In this document: in pieces, positions 1 through 9,932 of the stretch | Position numbering within the stretch: the first letter of the stretch is position 1 | How the letters are laid out: each line of letters opens with the position of its first letter | Notes under the pieces: model-generated | The model's database searches: none | Seen by the model: only the letters and a program-made list of their open reading frames with translations | Told to the model about the DNA's origin: nothing | DNA from: Pythium myriotylum | Lineage: Eukaryota > Oomycota > Peronosporomycetes > Pythiales > Pythiaceae | Direction of reading: 5' to 3' | Length of the DNA stretch: 64,000 bases | Assembly: GCA_023091665.1 (NCBI GenBank) | Contig: JALJCQ010000006.1 | Location: 186,001-250,000 of the forward strand | Program-made: the position numbers and the translations under genes

Positions 1-11
1 AGGGCCTCGCC

Positions 12-815
12 ATGCCGCCCGTGATGCCCACGCCCATCATGGCCGCGCCGCCGCAGCCGTCGCTCCAGCAGCAACAGCAGCAGCACCATCGCATGGTGCA
101 CATCGCCCCCAAGCCCGACGGACACGTGCCAGCGCCGCACGCCCACTCCCATGTCTACGGCCACACGCAGCACGCACACCCGTTCGCCTCGGCCTCGCGC
201 TCGGCGTCGCCTGCTCCTGCTGCTGCCGCCGCTGCTGCGCCCCGTGTCGTGTCTTGCCGCTGCACGGGGGGCTGCCGCAACGGCCGCTGTGCATGCGTCA
301 AGGAAGGTGGCATGTGCGGCGTCGCCTGCCGCTGCACGTCGTGCAAGAACCCGTTCCTGATGGTCAAGGCCGCCGGTGCCGACATTGACGCGCTGCTCAA
401 GGACGCGTGCTTCATGCACAACGTGTCCAAGACGCGCGATATGGTCGTGCGCATGCAGGAGCCTGTCGAAGTGCCGTGCTGCGAGCGCTCCATCAAGGTC
501 ATTGACTGCGTCCAGGGCTACACGTGCTCGGCGTGTGACCGCAAGTTCGACTTTTCGTGGTGCATGAACAAGCTGCTCGACCACGACAAGACGCCGCGCA
601 ACCATTGCGAGATCTGCAAGCGCTGCTGCGACCACCGGGACGTGCACTGCAACGACTGCGGCCGCTGCTACTTCGCTGGCGTCGCCGCGAGCCTGCCGTG
701 CCCGTGCAAAGAGTCGAGCCGCAAACGCCGCGACCCCCACGCGGACACCACAGTCGTGAAGGAAGAAGCCGGCGCTGATGGTGAGGAGAAGGAGGGAGAA
801 TGCAGCATTATGTAA
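12..815 (+). CDS. CXC (tesmin/TSO1-type) Cys-rich protein, possibly 5' partial
   Basis: The 267-residue frame opens with a Met/Pro/His/Gln-rich disordered stretch (poly-Q near residue 20, poly-A near 70). Residues about 80-114 form a compact CRCxxxC...CxC...CxCxxC block ending in a KNP-like motif, the pattern of CXC domains in tesmin/TSO1/LIN54 DNA-binding proteins. A second Cys/His cluster follows (about 155-235, many CxxC pairs including CEICKRC and CNDCGRCY), probably another zinc-binding module. The tail is acidic. Seen: the cysteine spacing. Known: CXC domains bind DNA through zinc. Inferred: a nuclear DNA-binding protein. Only one CXC copy is visible, whereas classical family members have two, so it may be a divergent relative. 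The frame stays open to base 3, so the true start may lie outside the window. Confidence 0.75.
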   Translation: MPPVMPTPIMAAPPQPSLQQQQQQHHRMVHIAPKPDGHVPAPHAHSHVYGHTQHAHPFASASRSASPAPAAAAAAAPRVVSCRCTGGCRNGRCACVKEGGMCGVACRCTSCKNPFLMVKAAGADIDALLKDACFMHNVSKTRDMVVRMQEPVEVPCCERSIKVIDCVQGYTCSACDRKFDFSWCMNKLLDHDKTPRNHCEICKRCCDHRDVHCNDCGRCYFAGVAASLPCPCKESSRKRRDPHADTTVVKEEAGADGEEKEGECSIM

Positions 816-1060
816 GAGCGATGTGAGGACCGAGGCGGCGCCATTGGGGGAGGCCCGCGCCTCCGGTTGTATCATATTAGTAAGTCTAGCGCCCCGACGC
901 TTAAGTGCATACAGCATAGCATTGGGTATGGACGCGAGTGTCGTTGGTGAAGCCTTCTTGGCCGTGCATGTACAGAAAGACTGAGAAAAAAAAACAAAGA
1001 CAACCAAGCCTTGAAGCAAAAACGTTTTCATGATCCACGGCGAGTCTATCTGATGTCTCC

Positions 1061-4000
1061 TCATGCCTGCGCCCTGAGCAGGCGGAGGTCGTTTAGGAAG
1101 CCGTGCACGTCACTCGTGAAGGTCGGCAAGTCGACCTGGCCGCTCCACTGCAGACATTGTCCTTCTCCAAAACTAGTGGCGACTTCAAGAGCCTGCGGTG
1201 AGAGGATGTCCTTGGTGTAAGTGGGCAGGAACACCTGGTAGAACGACTGGAAGTCGACGGCGGCGAGTCGGTGGATCAGACCGATGATCTCATCTTGAAG
1301 AAGGTTCATCTCGCCCTTTGTGAGAATGTTCATCAGCGTCGACAGGAAACCCAGTCGGATCTCGCTCTGAAATCCGGCGAAGGCAAAAAGGTTCTGAGTC
1401 TTGTCGATCCGATCCAAGAGCCCAAGAACTTGGCGGCAGAGACGCGGCGATAGACTCTCTTGCTCGCCGCCCTGTGTCTTAGCTCCGATCCCTTCCCGCG
1501 TCAGAATCGCCGCGAGACCCTGGAAGATGGAAACGAAGTAGCTGTGCGCAATGTCGGACGCGAAGCCACGCTCTCGCTGTCCGTTTGCTGCCACTGTGAA
1601 TGATACGAAGAAGCGATAGTGCTTCTCCAATAGTTGCTCCACCAATGCGACGAAGTAGCCCAAGATGTGCGCCTCACTCTCTGCGTGGTTGAAGATGGAC
1701 TGCAACCGTGCGATTTGGAGACCACATCAGTCAAAGCAATAAAAAAGATCGAACGCAATGCTGATCACGCACCTCCTTCAGCGGTCCGTAGCAGAGCTCC
1801 AGAATGTTCTGGAGGAAAGAGGCAAATAGTGAAGTCGGTTCCTCGACCACGATCTTCAAGAGCTGCAGGAACCCGCACAACACCATCACACCGGGTGTTC
1901 CTTGGTTGTTGAGCCTGCAAACACACATGGGAAATAAGTGCTTGAACTCTCAAAAACCAAGTCGGGTCCGTAGATATACGTACACAGCACTGAGTTGAGC
2001 GTCATTGAAAATCTCGACGAATATCCGCATGATCTCTGCGACAGTGTCCTTCTGCATTTCCTTACGGATCGACTTTAGCAGTTGTGCGTACAGTCGGATG
2101 ATCTCGTTCACGACTTTTAGTGCATTTTTCGCCTGTGATTGGGCTCGAGGGCTGGAACCGCCAGAGCTCATGGCTGTTTTCTTGATTGTTGTGAAGTATG
2201 TCGTCAGCAGCGCGAGAAACGACGGAAACGATGGCTGGTACGCCGAGCAGAAGCCATCTTTCGCGATCTTCGGCTTGGTCTCGACTGATCGAGCCAAGCA
2301 ACGAACAAGATAGCAGTCGCGTTGGATCTGAGTCACCATCACGCGCTCAAGCACTCGGTGCTCATTCTGCTGGACCGTGAGCGCCGACTGATCGATTGAT
2401 TCGCGAATAGGCAGAATGAGAGCACCGTAGGCGTTTGCCCATCTTTGCATCGCCTCGTCATTGGTCGCGCCACTGCTTCGCATGGAGATCGCCGAGTTGA
2501 GAATCGAGTTCGACATGGACGTGTACAAATCGCCCTGGATGGTCAACGGAAGGTGTTGGCTAAACTGGTGGATATTCGCCTCCAGCTGCGTCATCGAAGG
2601 CAGGCTGATGAGATCGTCGTACGGTAGCACGTATCCTAGACTCGCCAGCAGTTGCATTGCGTTCTGCATCACGCGCTGCGGGGACGGCACGATAGTCGTG
2701 TCGAGTGTCTGCAGCAAGATCTGGAGCACGTTCTCCGTCGCCTTGAACACATCATCGCGAGCACCATTCTGAATGACGAATGGAACGCACGTCAGACAGA
2801 AGCGGATACACGTCAGCGTCTCGCAGTGGAGCTCGACGAAGACGTCGCCACGCGTATGGAGACGCTGACGCGTGATATACTCGGCGAGTGTAATGAACAT
2901 GTGCAGGATCTGCCAACCCGTCATCTGGTCGCTCATCTCCTGGCTCACGCAGTTGTGTTGTGCGCACACACTAGATAGAATGGCGCAGTTGACCGTCAGA
3001 TCACGAATGGCGTACCGCTCTTGCGTCCACGCATCAGATCCGAGCGGCAGCGATGGCGTCTCATGCAATCGGAACACGAGTTTCTCGCACGTATCCTTGA
3101 CGCGACCGGCAACTTTCTCGAGAAGCACCGGCCCACAAGCTGGAAACGCGGCAATTCGGCGAATCAACGCAATACACTCGACCACGAACTCCCTGTAGTC
3201 GGACAGCTCAACGTTCGCCGATGAAGTAGACGGCGCGTCGCCACTGTTGCCTCGGTTCGCCCACCACTGTGCAAGATCTTGTAACGATCCGGTTAGGTAT
3301 CGACCTTCTCCTGTGTCACCTTCAACGTCGAACGCCAGTGTGTCGTCACCGGCATCTTTTCCACTCGACGAGCTCTCATCTTCGTCGTCACCAAGCTCGA
3401 CCAGTTGGTTTTCATTTGTCGCGTAGTTGACTCGCTCAACGAGATGGAACATGACACCGACGAGGCCGTTCTCGTAGGCTGTGAGAAGCTGTCGCACGCG
3501 GTCGTTCGACGCAGCCTCGTTCTGCTCGGCCTCTTCGATGTAGCCGACGAAGACTTCCCAGACGCTCATGCAGTTGAGGAAGCCGTTGACGTGCGGTTGT
3601 CGCTGGGTGAGCGCCATCACGAGCTCGAGGAACCGCGGCAGCACTGACTCGTACTGTGGGTGCTCGAGGCGCTTGAGGTGTTGTGTGAGGAAGGCCTCGA
3701 CGAACTCGGTCAGCTTGTCCAGGTACTCCTCAGTCACGACGCCCATGATGTCGTCTTCAACGGTGCGCTGCAGCAGCGGACAGAGCCCCATCATGCACTG
3801 CGCGACGATCTCGTCCATGCGGCCGGGGCCGAAGCGCTTGGTCATGAGGTCGGAGAGGCACTGCAGCGCCACGAGGCTCGAGCCGGCCGTGTGCGGCAGT
3901 CCGCGGCGGTGCACGAGCTGCCAGTTTTCGCTGAGCTCGAAAAGCAGCGGGATCCAGGCGTCGTTCATGGCCTCGGCCACGGGCGCCCAGGCCACGAGGT

Positions 4001-4679
4001 GGTTCAGCGCTTCAAGCGCGAGCTGCGCGACGCGGTCGTGGGCTGCGAGCTCGCTCGTCTCGGTGCGCACGCTGTTGCTCGTCGCCGCGAGCACGCTCTG
4101 CAGCAGCGAGAGCAAGCTGGGCAGCTGTGCCGAGAGCTGCGCGCGCGCGCGCTTCTTGGTGCCCGCGAGCGCGAGCGCGTCGTCGCGCCCGAACTCCTCG
4201 GCGACCACGCGCAGCAGCTCGAGCCCGGCCGCGCGCGCATTGGCGTCCATGACGAGCGCTTCGAGCTGGCTCCAGAAGTCGGGCCAGCTCCCATTGGGCG
4301 TCCATTCGATCCGCGCAATGTCGGCGGCGACCTTGCGCAGCTTGCGCAGCACGAACGCGGCCTGCGGCGGGTTGCTGGCGCTGCTGCGCGCGAGCACATA
4401 GTCCCAGACGAACTGGCGCACGTGCTGGCGCTGCGGCGCCGCGAGTTGGCGCCAGCGCGAGGCCACGTACTCCTCGAGCGTCGAGGCCGCGAACCAGAGC
4501 GCGTACTCGCTGGCTGAGCCGCCGAGCAGCTGGAAGAGCACGGGCAGACAGCTCCCGGGCTGGGCCTTGAAGGCCGCGAGCTGGGTCTCGAGCTGGGCCT
4601 TGGCCGGCGCCGGCGTGGCCGGGTCGAGGAGCCGGCGGAGAGCCTCCTCGACCTCGGCGATCACGGCGTGCTGGGTCAT
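1061..4679 (-). CDS. XPO6: Exportin-6 (importin-beta superfamily), three exons
   Basis: Exons on the minus strand are 4679-1984, 1914-1773 and 1699-1061. Introns of 69 and 73 nt have donors GTACGT and GTGCGT and acceptors TTTGCAG and GTTGCAG. Joining keeps frame and gives about 1158 residues, close to the usual length of exportin-6 (about 1100). The N-terminus is an importin-beta-like HEAT region. Several stretches match the exportin-6 layout rather than exportin-4: an EEYLDKLTEFVEAFL block, a NGFLNCMSVWEVFVGYI block, and the NQLVELGDDEDE acidic loop. Known role of the family: RanGTP-dependent nuclear export of profilin-actin. The very high GC of the first kilobase creates long antisense frames that are not genes. 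The gene converges with the CXC gene at its 3' side. Confidence 0.85.
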
Positions 4680-4910
4680 GGAGCGGTGGCGAGTTGGCGA
4701 GTTGGCGATCCAACAAGTTGGGGAGAGAGAGAGATCCCGAGCAAAGACACGAGGGCCAGGTGTCGCGCGAAAGTGGCGCGGATAATAGTACTATCGAAGG
4801 CGGTAGTAATATAGATTGACAGTAGTACTATTGCCGTAACCCCGGGAAAATCAACCCATGGGGGTACAGTACGTTTAGCATTGCAATTCCGGAATTAGAA
4901 TCGACAGCAC

Positions 4911-5771
4911 ATGGCGACGCTGCGGTCGTTCGCGAGCGACGACGGCGCGTGGACGCTCTTCGTGCGGCGCGACGAAAGCGACGCGTTCGTGTTCTCGGTC
5001 GCCACGGCGCGCGGAGGCTTCTTCGAGCGCCGGCTCGACCGCGAGGCCCTCGAGAGCCACGTACGTGTATCAATATTATTGGAGACCGTCCGGATGCGAG
5101 CTCACGCTGCTGCAGATTGACGAGCTCGGCATCGAGATCAAGACCGAGGCGTTCACGGAGCTGCTGCTGGTGAGCCGTAGAAGCAGACGCTTGTCGTTGG
5201 GATTCACACCCCCGGTGCTGACTGCGATATTACTATTTTATAATAGCGGACCCTGGGTTTGCGCAAGTGCGTGGACGTTGTACTAGAGGACGATGACGAT
5301 GAAGGCAGTGCACGCGTGCTGCTCACGTACAAGTTCAGTGACACGATCTCGCGCAAGGGTCAGCTGGCGCTCGAGCGCGTCTCCTCGAGCGTGCCCGCGG
5401 CAGTGGTCGAGCTGCTGCGGAACGTCCACGCCACGACGAGCGAGCCCATTCTGACCGAGTCGCAGAAGCTGGCAAAGCAAATCGCCGCGCAAGTCAAGCC
5501 CAAGACGATCAAGACCACGTCGGACCCACTCTCGCAGGAGAGCAACCAGTCCACGGAAGGCGACGCTGCTGTAGCGCCGTCTCCCGTCGCAACGGCCTCT
5601 GTGAACCCACAGCTGCTTAAACGCCGTCATGTCCCCACAGGCACAGTGTACGTCTACGCTGGCTTACTCGGGCTCACTGATGATGGATCCAGTGTACTAA
5701 TCTTCTTTGCCGCTATCTCTGGCAGACGACGGAAAGGCCCGCGCGGCGCCAAGCTCGCCAAGACTGAATAG
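4911..5771 (+). CDS. PAXX-like XRCC4-superfamily protein (candidate), four exons
   Basis: Proposed exons are 4911-5060, 5116-5169, 5268-5647 and 5726-5771, joining in frame to 209 residues. Donors are GTACGT, GTGAGC and GTACGT; acceptors are TGCAG, GCAAG (weak) and GGCAG. The N-terminal half alternates beta-like strands, then a helical segment around ERVSSSVPAAVVELL, then a disordered linker. The tail has two short basic motifs, KRRHVPTGTV and RRKGPRGAKLAK. Known: PAXX is about 200 residues, has an XRCC4-like head and short stalk, and ends in a basic Ku-binding motif. Inferred: this gene is its oomycete counterpart, acting in non-homologous end joining. Homology is by layout and tail only, so the call is tentative. 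The third exon's acceptor is the least secure junction. It ends 19 bp from the convergent MORN gene. Confidence 0.5.
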
Positions 5772-5789
5772 ACCTCGCAGTATGTTTTC

Positions 5790-6512
5790 TCACTTTTTTT
5801 TCTTCCCCGACAGCGAGGCGAGCGAGACACCTACAGGGATCTCGGCTGACGTCCACTTGACGCGCGCACCCATCTCCCACACGCCCTTGCGCTTCTTACC
5901 GAGCCGCGTAACGGCACCGTCGCCGTGGCGACGCCCCTGCTTCCAGTTGCCTTCGTACACCTCGCCAGTGTCCACGGATACCTCCTTCCCAAAGCCATGG
6001 GCCAGTCCGTCCATCCATGTGCCTTCGTAGAAGCTACCGTCACCACGCGTGTATTTGCCTTCTCCGTGCATGCGCCCGTCCTTCCAGCTCCCGACGTACA
6101 CGGATGGCGACTTCGTCGAGCTGACAGGTTCCTTTCCCTGCGGCGTATCGTGTTTCACTGCAAACTCCATGCGGCCGAACCCGTGGCGTCGGCCGTTGGC
6201 GAACTCGCCGTCGTACTTGCTGCCGCTACTTCCACGTACCAGTACGCCTTTGCCGTGGAAGCAATCGTTCGCGTACTGGCCCTCGTATCGGTCGCCGCTG
6301 ACTCTCCACTTCTCCTTGCCATTGCCGTGGCGCTCGCTTCGCTTCCACTCGCCATCGTATACGCGCATGCCTCGCTCGCTTGTGAAGACGCCGTGACCCT
6401 GACGGAAGCCACCGACGAATTCGCCTTCATACTTGTCGCCATTCGCGAACACGAGCGTGCCGCGTCCCTGACGGATACCGTCGACGAGATCGCCCGAGTA
6501 GGTGCCTCGCAT
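5790..6512 (-). CDS. MORN-repeat protein
   Basis: This is a 240-residue protein made almost wholly of about eight MORN repeats (YEGEFxxGxxHGxGxxxxxxGxxY pattern), from residue 4 to about 215, followed by a short basic tail and poly-Lys end. Examples are DKYEGEFVGGFRQGHG, DRYEGQYANDCFHGKG and SFYEGTWMDGLAHGFG. The first ATG is at 6512; an in-frame TGA lies just upstream, which fixes the start unless an exon has been missed. Known: MORN proteins act as membrane-associated scaffolds, common in flagella, basal bodies and plasma-membrane junctions. No kinase or SET domain is present, so the exact role is unclear. It converges with the PAXX-like gene. Confidence 0.85.
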   Translation of the reverse strand: MRGTYSGDLVDGIRQGRGTLVFANGDKYEGEFVGGFRQGHGVFTSERGMRVYDGEWKRSERHGNGKEKWRVSGDRYEGQYANDCFHGKGVLVRGSSGSKYDGEFANGRRHGFGRMEFAVKHDTPQGKEPVSSTKSPSVYVGSWKDGRMHGEGKYTRGDGSFYEGTWMDGLAHGFGKEVSVDTGEVYEGNWKQGRRHGDGAVTRLGKKRKGVWEMGARVKWTSAEIPVGVSLASLSGKKKK

Positions 6513-7018
6513 CAACGGGGTGTCTCTTCAGTCGCTGCAGGATCGAAATAGGTCATCGTTCACGTCCGATTTGAATACAAAATGGAGGTGGAGCACTTCG
6601 TGATCGAGAAGGGGCTTCGTATAAGTGACAAGTCACAGCTCCTTCACGCCATCTTCCGCTCTATATCCCATGACAAGCTAAGGAGCTTCGCACCACTCGA
6701 CCTCCAGCGCAATAAAACGCGGCGAGTGGCTATGATCGCTGCGCAACCCCGGATTGTTGTGTCTGCTGAAGTCAGCATTTTCCCCGAAAATCCGTTACTG
6801 GGATCCAACGTTCGCGAGGAATCTTTTGGCAATCTTTCTGAAGTGCATGGAAACTGAGAAACCTCCATCTCACGTCAAGAACCGTATCTCGATGTAGCAT
6901 TACAGGGGAAGAGGAGGCAGACGCACACAACGAGAATCCTCGAGTTTATCATTTGTGAGTAGTGATACAGAATGGGATGGAGGAGTTCCTTCCGCTCGAG
7001 AAGTCCTCGACTGATAAG
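6513..7018. other. Intergenic, no gene seen
   Basis: About 500 bp between the MORN start and the 3' end of the next minus-strand gene. The short open frames on both strands look random and lack start context. It probably holds the MORN promoter. Confidence 0.6.
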
Positions 7019-8400
7019 TTAGCTGTCGTGGCTGCTGAACATGCCATCCTCCGAGAGCAGCTCGGCCAGCTCGGTCGTGATCTCCGAGACGAGGTGGTCG
7101 AATTTGTGGTCGACGAGCGTCTCACGGCCGTCCACCATATCGAACGTGAGACTCGCTCGACGAGCGAGAGAGGCCGTCGAGGACGTCGACGTGGACACGG
7201 TCGATACGCCGCGGTCTCGCTCTGGCTGCGAACTACGTCGCGACTCGCTCGACTGTTTCCGCTTGCTGGTTGGCGATGGCACGACTTCTTCACGAAGTAT
7301 CCGTGGCGGCTGCTGTTGGTGAGCCAGCAATCGACGGTTTTCAATGAGAAGCTGGCGGATCAGCGCCTTCTGCTCGGCGTTCTCAGCTCGCAGCGCTTCT
7401 ACTTCTTCCTGGAGATTCGCGTGGGACTTCATCTCGGTCGCAGAAAGCTGCTCATTGTCGACCGAGTGCGAATAGCACGTCTGCCACTCGACACTGTCAT
7501 TGTCCCAGGGCCCCGCGCCTGTCGTGGCGACGTAGTGTGTGTTGTTGTTGTTGGCCTTGCGCTCGATCAGCTCGAACGACAGCTGCGCATTGGCCTCGGC
7601 GGCCACGACGCGCATGGCGCTGGAAGCCGCGGCGTCGATCGCAGCTTCCACGCGATCGAGTTTCCCCGTGGACGGAGGCGCTGTTGACTCTGCTAGTTTC
7701 TCCTCGGGAATTTCAGAGATCTTCAATCGTGGTTCAAACGACGAGCCGCGACGTGTGAAGCTGCTGGGGCTTCTACGTAGGACGCTCTTGCTGTTGCGTC
7801 TTCGCGATCGCACGCGTTCGATCTGTTCGTCGACGGGCAAGCCAATGCTCGGGTAGTAGGTCACTCGACGAGGCTGGTAGTCTTTCGTGTCCACGATCAT
7901 GCTGTTCCGCCCGAGGAGTTTCATAGGTTTCGCTTGCTGGAGCCACGGGAGGCGAAGGCGCGTGACGCTGGTCGTGTCTTTCTGCAGCAGCAGACCTTCG
8001 AAGAAGAGCCGCACGTTGGATTCGGTGAAGAGACCGGCGTCGGCGAAGCGTAGAGAGCGAGGAGGGTGCACGATCTTGGGCAGCTCGGCCGTCTCGACTT
8101 GGAAGGCCGCGAGCAGCGTGCGTGGCAGTCCGTTCTTCTTGAGCTGACCGAAATACGGCGCGTCAGAGGCTAAACATAGGAAACGATCCTCACTCACTAC
8201 AGGCGCATCCATACCCCGTAGAAACGCAACGCGAACGCCGGCTGCTTGTGCTGCGCATTGCTGGACTGGTGGTGGAGGCGCTTACGCTGTCGATGCTGGA
8301 AGAAGAAGCGATGGGAGAACGGCAGGACGTCGAGGCGCGAGCCGTCGCGCTTGTCGGCGGCGATGGAGAGCAGCAGACGATCAAGCGCGGAGACGCTCAT
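7019..8400 (-). CDS. Unknown protein with C-terminal coiled coil, probably two exons
   Basis: The main exon is open from 8212 to 7019 (397 residues from its own ATG). A better model starts at ATG 8400, MSVSALDRLLLSIAADK, runs to 8215, skips a 71-nt intron (8214-8144, donor GTATGG, acceptor GGTCAG) and continues at 8143, giving 436 residues. Residues after the splice hold a basic, Ser-rich region (RSRRRNSKSVLRRSPSSF) and then a clear coiled coil, LQEEVEALRAENAEQKALIRQLLIENRRLL, before a Ser/Thr-rich tail with SRRSSQPERDRG. No catalytic motif or membrane segment is visible and I do not recognise the family. Either start is possible; the spliced model is favoured because phase and length both fit. 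Confidence 0.6.
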
Positions 8401-9932
8401 ACTACGCGACTGACTGCGCTCGCTCGATCGGGCGAATTCAATCGAATGAGGGGGCTAGTATTCGGTCCCGCACGACGTGCGATCTCGGGTGTTTGAACGT
8501 CGCGCGAACGCCTCGCGATGCGACAACCCTCCGTGTCTTTTGGGTTTTCGTTCGCGGACGCCACGCACGACGAGTGCGACAGATAGAGAGAAGAAGAGAG
8601 AGAATTTCTGACTCTTCCAAGTCCAGATGGAAAGAACGTTCCAACGGTCTCACATCAAACTCGTGAAGAGCTCACTTCGGCCAGATGGCTACATTGTGCT
8701 GAACTTCTGGCAGTCAGACTGACGAGTGGGTCCCAACCACAACACTCGAGAGAGCGCGTGGGATAGAGATGGGGGCTAGAGTCCTTCGATTCCGGACACC
8801 TGGGCTTCAGCGTTCTTGACGACAAACTACCGACCGTGAGCCTTGCCGAACTCGCCGAATCGCTAGAGCCTCCTCAGTGGCTGAGTCCATTACTACTTAC
8901 TCCCTGATTGTCTGCGAATCTTCGTCGACAGGTTGCGTTATGCTGACTTTTTCTACCTCCCGCATTCGCCCCTGACGAGACTCTGACCCAGAGGCCTGCC
9001 TTGTATCGATGACTGGCAGCACTACACGCTCTGCACTTCCAAGAGAAGCCAACTTGAAGCACGCCTAGAGTGAAGAAGAGAATAATGCGACAAACACTGA
9101 GCCGACTCGGCTGCGACAAGATGGCAGTCAGTCGCGGCGTATGTGTCGAGTTCACGGCGGTAGGCGTTGGCGCAAGCACAGTGGCTGTCCTAAGAGCGCG
9201 CGAAGAGGCGGGGATTACTGCTGGTTTGGCGGTGGTGGTTGCTGTGGGTCTCCGACTGCTAGAGAAAACCAATGTGTGTCGCATCAACAGCAACGAACGA
9301 TCTTGGCCGCAATCGATGAGTCCAGAAACGGCCTCCCGAGACGCGAGCCGTAGACGCCCTTGCGACATTGCCGAGTATGGACGACTCAGTGCGTCATCCG
9401 GCAGTCTTCAAGTTGTAGTACAGTAGCAAAGCTCCCGATTATTGCTCGTGATCGACTGGAATCTTCGGGTCTCGCGTCTTGTTGACCACGGCACGCGTGG
9501 CTTCAATCAAACTCACACTTTTGTCCAAGTACAAGACGAAATACCTCTAAGATCTCGACAATTCGCCCGGTGCGATGACTCTTCGCTGGAAGCCTTCCGC
9601 AAATTTTCATTCGCAGGCATGGTGCCCGGTCAAAATGGTAACCTTCGTTGGACGAACCGCCGCTCCACAATCTTCCTGAGAAACGAACACGTCCCCCCCC
9701 CGCATATTTAGTTTGCCGAAAGAAAGCCCCATTTGCACTGAAGCGTTGTTGAAACTCCTCCAGTGAAGTGCAATCTCCAATTTCAGATCAATCTGGTTCG
9801 ACAGCTCCAAAAAATCTGTAACTCAATCAATTCCGAAGAGTTTCTCCTCGGTATGATCCAGGCAGGACACGAGCCGACATATATCGCTTTCCTCTCAACG
9901 AGACCTTTCAGTCTCCCAACGATCGTCTCGCG
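8401..9932. other. Intergenic stretch with one gene relic
   Basis: About 1.5 kb with no intact gene. It contains the zinc-repeat relic described separately (about 9100-9290). The remaining open frames are short, and the 164-residue antisense frame at 8874-9368 merely mirrors the relic. Confidence 0.6.
9098..9290 (+). pseudogene. Relic of GCxKxA/CWxHGG zinc-repeat protein (WRKY19-like type)
   Basis: Two degenerate repeat units can be read with one frame change near 9145. The first reads GCDKMAVSRGVC; the second reads HGGRRWRKHSGCPKSARR then GGDYCWFGGGG. The pattern GCxKxAxxGGxCxxHGGxxxC is the tandem Cys/His unit found in large oomycete families, often annotated as WRKY19-like or zinc-repeat proteins. 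Only two units survive, key Cys/His positions are altered and there is no proper start or stop. I infer an old truncated copy. Confidence 0.5.

Noticed and set aside
3568..4517. Long plus-strand frames (277 and 285 codons) opposite exportin-6
   Set aside because: They lie wholly opposite a well-supported gene in very GC-rich DNA and show only Arg/Ala/Ser-rich, domain-free translations.
1950..4679. Exportin-4 as identity of the importin-beta-like gene
   Set aside because: Internal blocks around residues 320-430 follow the exportin-6 order, including the acidic NQLVELGDDEDE loop.
6582..6857. Plus-strand 91-codon frame upstream of the MORN gene
   Set aside because: No domain or neighbour support; it lies where the MORN promoter is expected.
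8874..9368. Minus-strand 164-codon frame
   Set aside because: No domain, no start context, and it lies opposite the zinc-repeat relic, whose repeats read on the plus strand.
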